The notes below the pieces were generated by a model. It was not told the origin of the DNA. It ran no database searches and was given only the letters and a program-made list of their open reading frames with translations. The translations under genes and the position numbers were made by a program. From NCBI GenBank assembly GCA_964513745.1, contig CAZEOK010000075.1, forward strand, positions 1 through 15,023: 15,023 nucleotides of DNA, given 5' to 3'. Positions within the stretch are counted from its first letter, which is position 1. Every line of letters starts with the position of its first letter. The DNA is from DATDCY01 sp964513745 (GTDB lineage: Bacteria; JAUVQV01; DATDCY01). Below, one piece after another: positions 12,866 through 15,023 of the stretch.

Positions 12866-14281
12866 TCAGTTCCTTCGCCCAAGCAATGCGACGAACGCAC
12901 CGCCGATGCCGTGCCGGTGCGGCCAGGAGCGCAGAGAGCCCTCGGGTGTCAGCAATTCACCGACGTTCAGAATCCCGGCATCAGCCGGGTCCCGAGCGTC
13001 AAAGTTCGTCAGGCGAAAAGCGGGATGCGATCCGAGGAAGCGGGCGACAACCAGCTCGCCCTCCTCCGGCTCCGTCGAGCAGGTGCTGTAGACGATCCTG
13101 CCGCCTGGCGCCAGTAACTCCGCCGATCGATTGAGGAGCCGTGCCTGGATCTCGGCAAGCCGCTTCGGGTCGGAGGCGCTCTTGGACCACTTGNNNNNNN
13201 NNNACGACGCGTCGCGCGTCTTCGTGTAGAGCGTGCCGCTCTTGGACCACTTGATCTCCGGGTGTCGCGGTATCGTCCCGAGGGCGCTGCAGGGGGCGTC
13301 GAGCAGGACGGCGTCGAACCGCTCGCCGACGCAGGTTGCGGGATCGAGCAGGTCGCCGCGGCGCGGCTCGATCCCGCAGGCGCCGAGTCGTCGGGCATTC
13401 TCCCCGAGGCGCGCGAGGCGGCCGGTGTCCTGGTCCACCGCGACGATCGTCGCACCGTTGCCGGAGAGCTCCGCGAGCTGCGTCGTCTTCCCGCCGACGC
13501 CTGCGCAGGCGTCGAGGATGCGCTCGCAGGGGCGTGGCGCCAGCGCAAGAGCGGCGAGCTGCGATGATTCGTCCTGGAGGTAGATCGATCCATCGAGAAA
13601 GGGCGCTGTCTCCGTGAGCGCCCCGGCGCCGCGCACGTGCAGCGCGTCGGGGGCGAATCGTCCGGGCTCGGTCTCGAAGCCGGCAGGTGCGAGACCCTGT
13701 TGCACCGCGGCTGCTCCTGACCGCAAACGGTTCACCCGTACGTGCGGGGGTGGATGGAGGTTCATTGCCTCCAGCAGGCGGAAGGTCTCGGTGGCGCCGA
13801 GTCGTTTCACCCAGCGCCGAACCATCCAGTGGGGAAAAGAATGGCAGGTGGCGAGCCAGGCGATCTCGTCGCTGAAATTCCCGCGTTGCGGCCGGACGGC
13901 GATGTCCGCCACGACGCGCCGCAGCAGCCAGTTTACAAAGCCGGGAGCTTTCAGGGAAAGAACCCGCGCCAGATCGACACTCGCAGAAACGGCGGCGTAG
14001 GCAGGGACCGATGGAGTGCAGAGGAGCTGGTAGACGCCGATGCGGGCGGCGGCAAGGGCCGGGGGGGCGATCCGCTCAACCGGCTTCCCGGCGGCGCGAG
14101 CGATGACCCAGTCAACAAGCGAGAGGTGGCGGACCACACCGTGGGCAATCTCGGCGGCGAAGCGCTCGTCACGCGGGTCCAAACCGGCGGCGTCGATCCG
14201 GGCGCTGCTCCTGCGTCGGTTGTCGAGGAGTGACCCAATCAACCGCGCAGCGTGCTCTCGTGCAGTGATCGCGGCAGACAT
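12866..14281 (-). CDS. rsmB: 16S rRNA (cytosine-967-C5)-methyltransferase RsmB, interrupted by a scaffold gap
   Basis: An N-terminal NusB-like RNA-binding domain (about 1-135; AREHAARLIGSLL, LSLVDWVIARAAG) is followed by a Rossmann methyltransferase domain with SAM motif LDACAGVGGKTTQLAE, DAPCSALGT (Cys331) and the catalytic YSTCSTEPEE (Cys401). It methylates C967 of 16S rRNA using SAM. As written it is 471 residues, but the stretch 13177-13236, including ten Ns (13194-13203), repeats KWSKS and adds 20 residues between the two cysteines. Without it the Cys-Cys spacing is 50, the same as E. coli RsmB (Cys325/Cys375), and the length 451. The frame opens at 14392, but ATG 14281 starts at the conserved domain. 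A TATGAA box lies 6 bases upstream and there is no Shine-Dalgarno sequence. Confidence 0.93.
   Translation of the reverse strand: MSAAITAREHAARLIGSLLDNRRRSSARIDAAGLDPRDERFAAEIAHGVVRHLSLVDWVIARAAGKPVERIAPPALAAARIGVYQLLCTPSVPAYAAVSASVDLARVLSLKAPGFVNWLLRRVVADIAVRPQRGNFSDEIAWLATCHSFPHWMVRRWVKRLGATETFRLLEAMNLHPPPHVRVNRLRSGAAAVQQGLAPAGFETEPGRFAPDALHVRGAGALTETAPFLDGSIYLQDESSQLAALALAPRPCERILDACAGVGGKTTQLAELSGNGATIVAVDQDTGRLARLGENARRLGACGIEPRRGDLLDPATCVGERFDAVLLDAPCSALGTIPRHPEIKWSKSGTLYTKTRDASXXXXKWSKSASDPKRLAEIQARLLNRSAELLAPGGRIVYSTCSTEPEEGELVVARFLGSHPAFRLTNFDARDPADAGILNVGELLTPEGSLRSWPHRHGIGGAFVALLGRRN
13177..13253. other. Assembly gap: 10 Ns flanked by a 17-base direct repeat
   Basis: CGCTCTTGGACCACTTG occurs at 13177-13193, directly before the Ns, and again at 13237-13253. 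The two copies are 60 bases apart. Ten Ns is a common placeholder for a join of unknown length. Collapsing the repeats restores a normal RsmB protein, so the contig ends were most probably overlapping and the intervening bases are spurious. Confidence 0.85.
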
Positions 14282-14287
14282 GGAAGA

Positions 14288-14293
14288 TTCATA
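14288..14293 (-). promoter_or_regulatory. Weak -10-like TATGAA before rsmB
   Basis: TATGAA on the minus strand is 6 bases before ATG 14281. No good -35 was found (GGCCTT at 17 bases). Included because no Shine-Dalgarno sequence precedes this gene. Confidence 0.25.
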
Positions 14294-14421
14294 CCACGAT
14301 GCTCTGGCGCAAGGCCACGGAAATATCTGCCATTTCGGTTGTCCATCCGGCTCGGGTGCGGGGTCTGTCGTCCATGGTCTCTCCGTTCCCATGCGGACTG
14401 CGCTGTGCTGTCGCTGCGCGC

Positions 14422-14557
14422 CACCTATGACTCCCAGCAGAGATCCTGCGGTTCCGCGGATCGAATCCGCTCCGTTGAAGCCTTGCGGAGCGAAGGGGGC
14501 GGCCCGGAGGGGATGGCTCTGTCGGCGGACCGCGAGAGCGAGATGGAGTCAGCGGTG
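14422..14557. repeat. GC-rich imperfect palindrome (element 3) between rsmB and groES
   Basis: Outer arms 14422-14434 and 14545-14557 pair over 13 bases with 2 mismatches, continuing loosely inward (14446-14460 with 14520-14535). A perfect internal hairpin CGCTCCG / CGGAGCG lies at 14468-14474 and 14486-14492. Bases 14486-14515 resemble the inverted core of element 1 (1174-1206) with several changes. The rest of 14294-14590 is GC-rich with no coding signal that I recognise; 14590-14728 is AT-rich and precedes the groES promoter. Confidence 0.5.
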
Positions 14558-14728
14558 CCAGGAGTTCGCAGCCGGAACGGGAATGTGCGAAATGCTGGCA
14601 GATACCATTAAAATTATGAAAAACGGAAGAATATTAAGATATAGTGGGAATAGAGAAAACAAATGTCATTAATTGTCTGTGAATATAATATGCAGTCTCA
14701 TGCTTCTTCTGAACAATGAATATTTCTC

Positions 14729-14757
14729 TTGATATATGCGCCATCAACCCTTATATT
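14729..14757 (+). promoter_or_regulatory. Sigma70-type promoter of groES
   Basis: TTGATA (14729-14734), a 17-base spacer and TATATT (14752-14757) lie just upstream of the CIRCE element, so transcription should start around 14764, immediately before the operator. The AT-rich tract 14590-14728 may act as an UP element. Confidence 0.8.
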
Positions 14758-14766
14758 GCTGCCTTG

Positions 14767-14793
14767 TTAGCAGCCGGCGATGGGGAGTGCTAA
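14767..14793. promoter_or_regulatory. CIRCE operator (HrcA binding site) with a degenerate left arm
   Basis: The right arm GAGTGCTAA (14785-14793) is a perfect match to the CIRCE consensus, the spacer is 9 bases, and the left arm TTAGCAGCC (14767-14775) matches 7 of 9 positions. Position between the promoter and groES is standard for HrcA-repressed groESL operons. The heat-shock repressor HrcA should bind here and release on heat stress when GroEL is occupied. Confidence 0.9.
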
Positions 14794-14858
14794 CAGTGGA
14801 CTCCCCGTGTTTAAGGACAGACTCACGATCACAACAGGCACGAAAGGAGAACACGACT

Positions 14859-15023
14859 ATGGCGAAGATTCGTCCCCTGCACGACCGGATCCTGGTGAAG
14901 CGGCTCGAAGAGGCCGAGAAGACCAAGGGCGGCATCATCATCCCCGACTCGGCCAAGGAAAAGCCGATCATGGGCGAGGTCGTCGCGACCGGCAAGGGCA
15001 AGATCAAGGACGACGGCACCGTG
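14859..15023 (+). CDS. groES: Co-chaperonin GroES (partial, 3' end outside window)
   Basis: The first 55 residues read MAKIRPLHDRILVKRLEEAE, then TKGGIIIPDSAKEKP (the mobile loop that binds GroEL, with GGIIIP) and GEVVATGKGK, matching GroES (about 96 residues in full). GroES caps GroEL for protein folding in the cytosol. AAAGGAG at 14843-14849 lies 9 bases before the ATG, with a roughly 95-base leader containing the CIRCE site. groEL would be expected just beyond the window. Regulation by HrcA is implied by the CIRCE element. Confidence 0.97.
   Translation, partial: MAKIRPLHDRILVKRLEEAEKTKGGIIIPDSAKEKPIMGEVVATGKGKIKDDGTV

Noticed and set aside
10283..13117. A 944-codon open frame on the plus strand opposite the histidine kinase
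   Set aside because: It shows no recognisable domain, has antisense-type composition, and the kinase on the other strand has every catalytic motif.
13204..13236. Partial resemblance of the bases after the N run to sequencing adapter sequence
   Set aside because: Only short scattered matches (ACGACGC; GTGTAGAG); not enough to call adapter contamination. The repeat-flanked gap explains the region better.

Overview
The window is GC-rich bacterial chromosome with short leaderless or Shine-Dalgarno-led genes, tight gene packing and long spurious antisense frames. The gene set (HflKC, PocR/GAF/GGDEF and cysteine-containing PAS signalling proteins, a sulfide-based cysteine/homocysteine cluster under an Rrf2 regulator, CIRCE-controlled groES) suggests a free-living proteobacterium, most like the anaerobic deltaproteobacterial/Desulfuromonadal lineages. 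That placement is inference from protein flavour only. A run of 10 Ns inside rsmB shows that this is a draft (possibly metagenomic) scaffold.

Layout. 1-1052: end of hflK and complete hflC (+), overlapping by ATGA. 1053-1311: non-coding, mostly a ~200-base imperfect palindrome. 1312-1772: a hicB-hicA toxin-antitoxin pair (-), followed upstream by a decayed HicB-like fragment (1822-1965). 2003-5287: a tightly coupled (-) operon rpe-pyrE-diguanylate cyclase. 5288-5525: spacer with a second GC-rich palindromic element. 5526-5966: Rrf2-family regulator (-), divergent from 6127-10111, a (+) sulfur assimilation cluster: O-acetylhomoserine sulfhydrylase, cysK, a degenerate receiver-domain protein, and cysE. 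10112-12796: membrane-bound hybrid histidine kinase (-), whose stop codon abuts that of cysE. 12866-14281: rsmB (-), interrupted by the scaffold gap. 14282-14858: a 577-base control region with a third palindromic element, an AT-rich stretch, a good sigma70-type promoter and a CIRCE operator. 14859-end: start of groES (+).

How the genes work together. CysE makes O-acetylserine, and CysK turns it plus sulfide into cysteine. CysE ends in isoleucine, the residue CysE uses to dock into CysK in the cysteine synthase complex. The O-acetylhomoserine enzyme uses sulfide to make homocysteine. The Rrf2 protein carries an IscR-like three-cysteine cluster and sits across from a promoter whose -10/start region contains a perfect 9-base inverted repeat, a good candidate operator. 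Rpe and PyrE feed pentose phosphate and pyrimidine synthesis; why a PocR-sensing diguanylate cyclase is coupled to them is unclear.

Most unusual observations: (i) three intergenic spaces each contain a large GC-rich imperfect palindrome; two share an identical 19-base core and the third has a diverged inverted copy, suggesting a dispersed palindromic repeat family; (ii) the 20-codon insertion around the N gap in rsmB is almost certainly an assembly artefact; (iii) several genes have a -10-like hexamer exactly 8 bases before ATG and no Shine-Dalgarno sequence, as expected for leaderless mRNAs; (iv) the receiver-like protein in the cysteine cluster has lost every phosphorylation residue. I found no CRISPR array, tRNA, rRNA, insertion sequence or obvious new multi-gene defence system.
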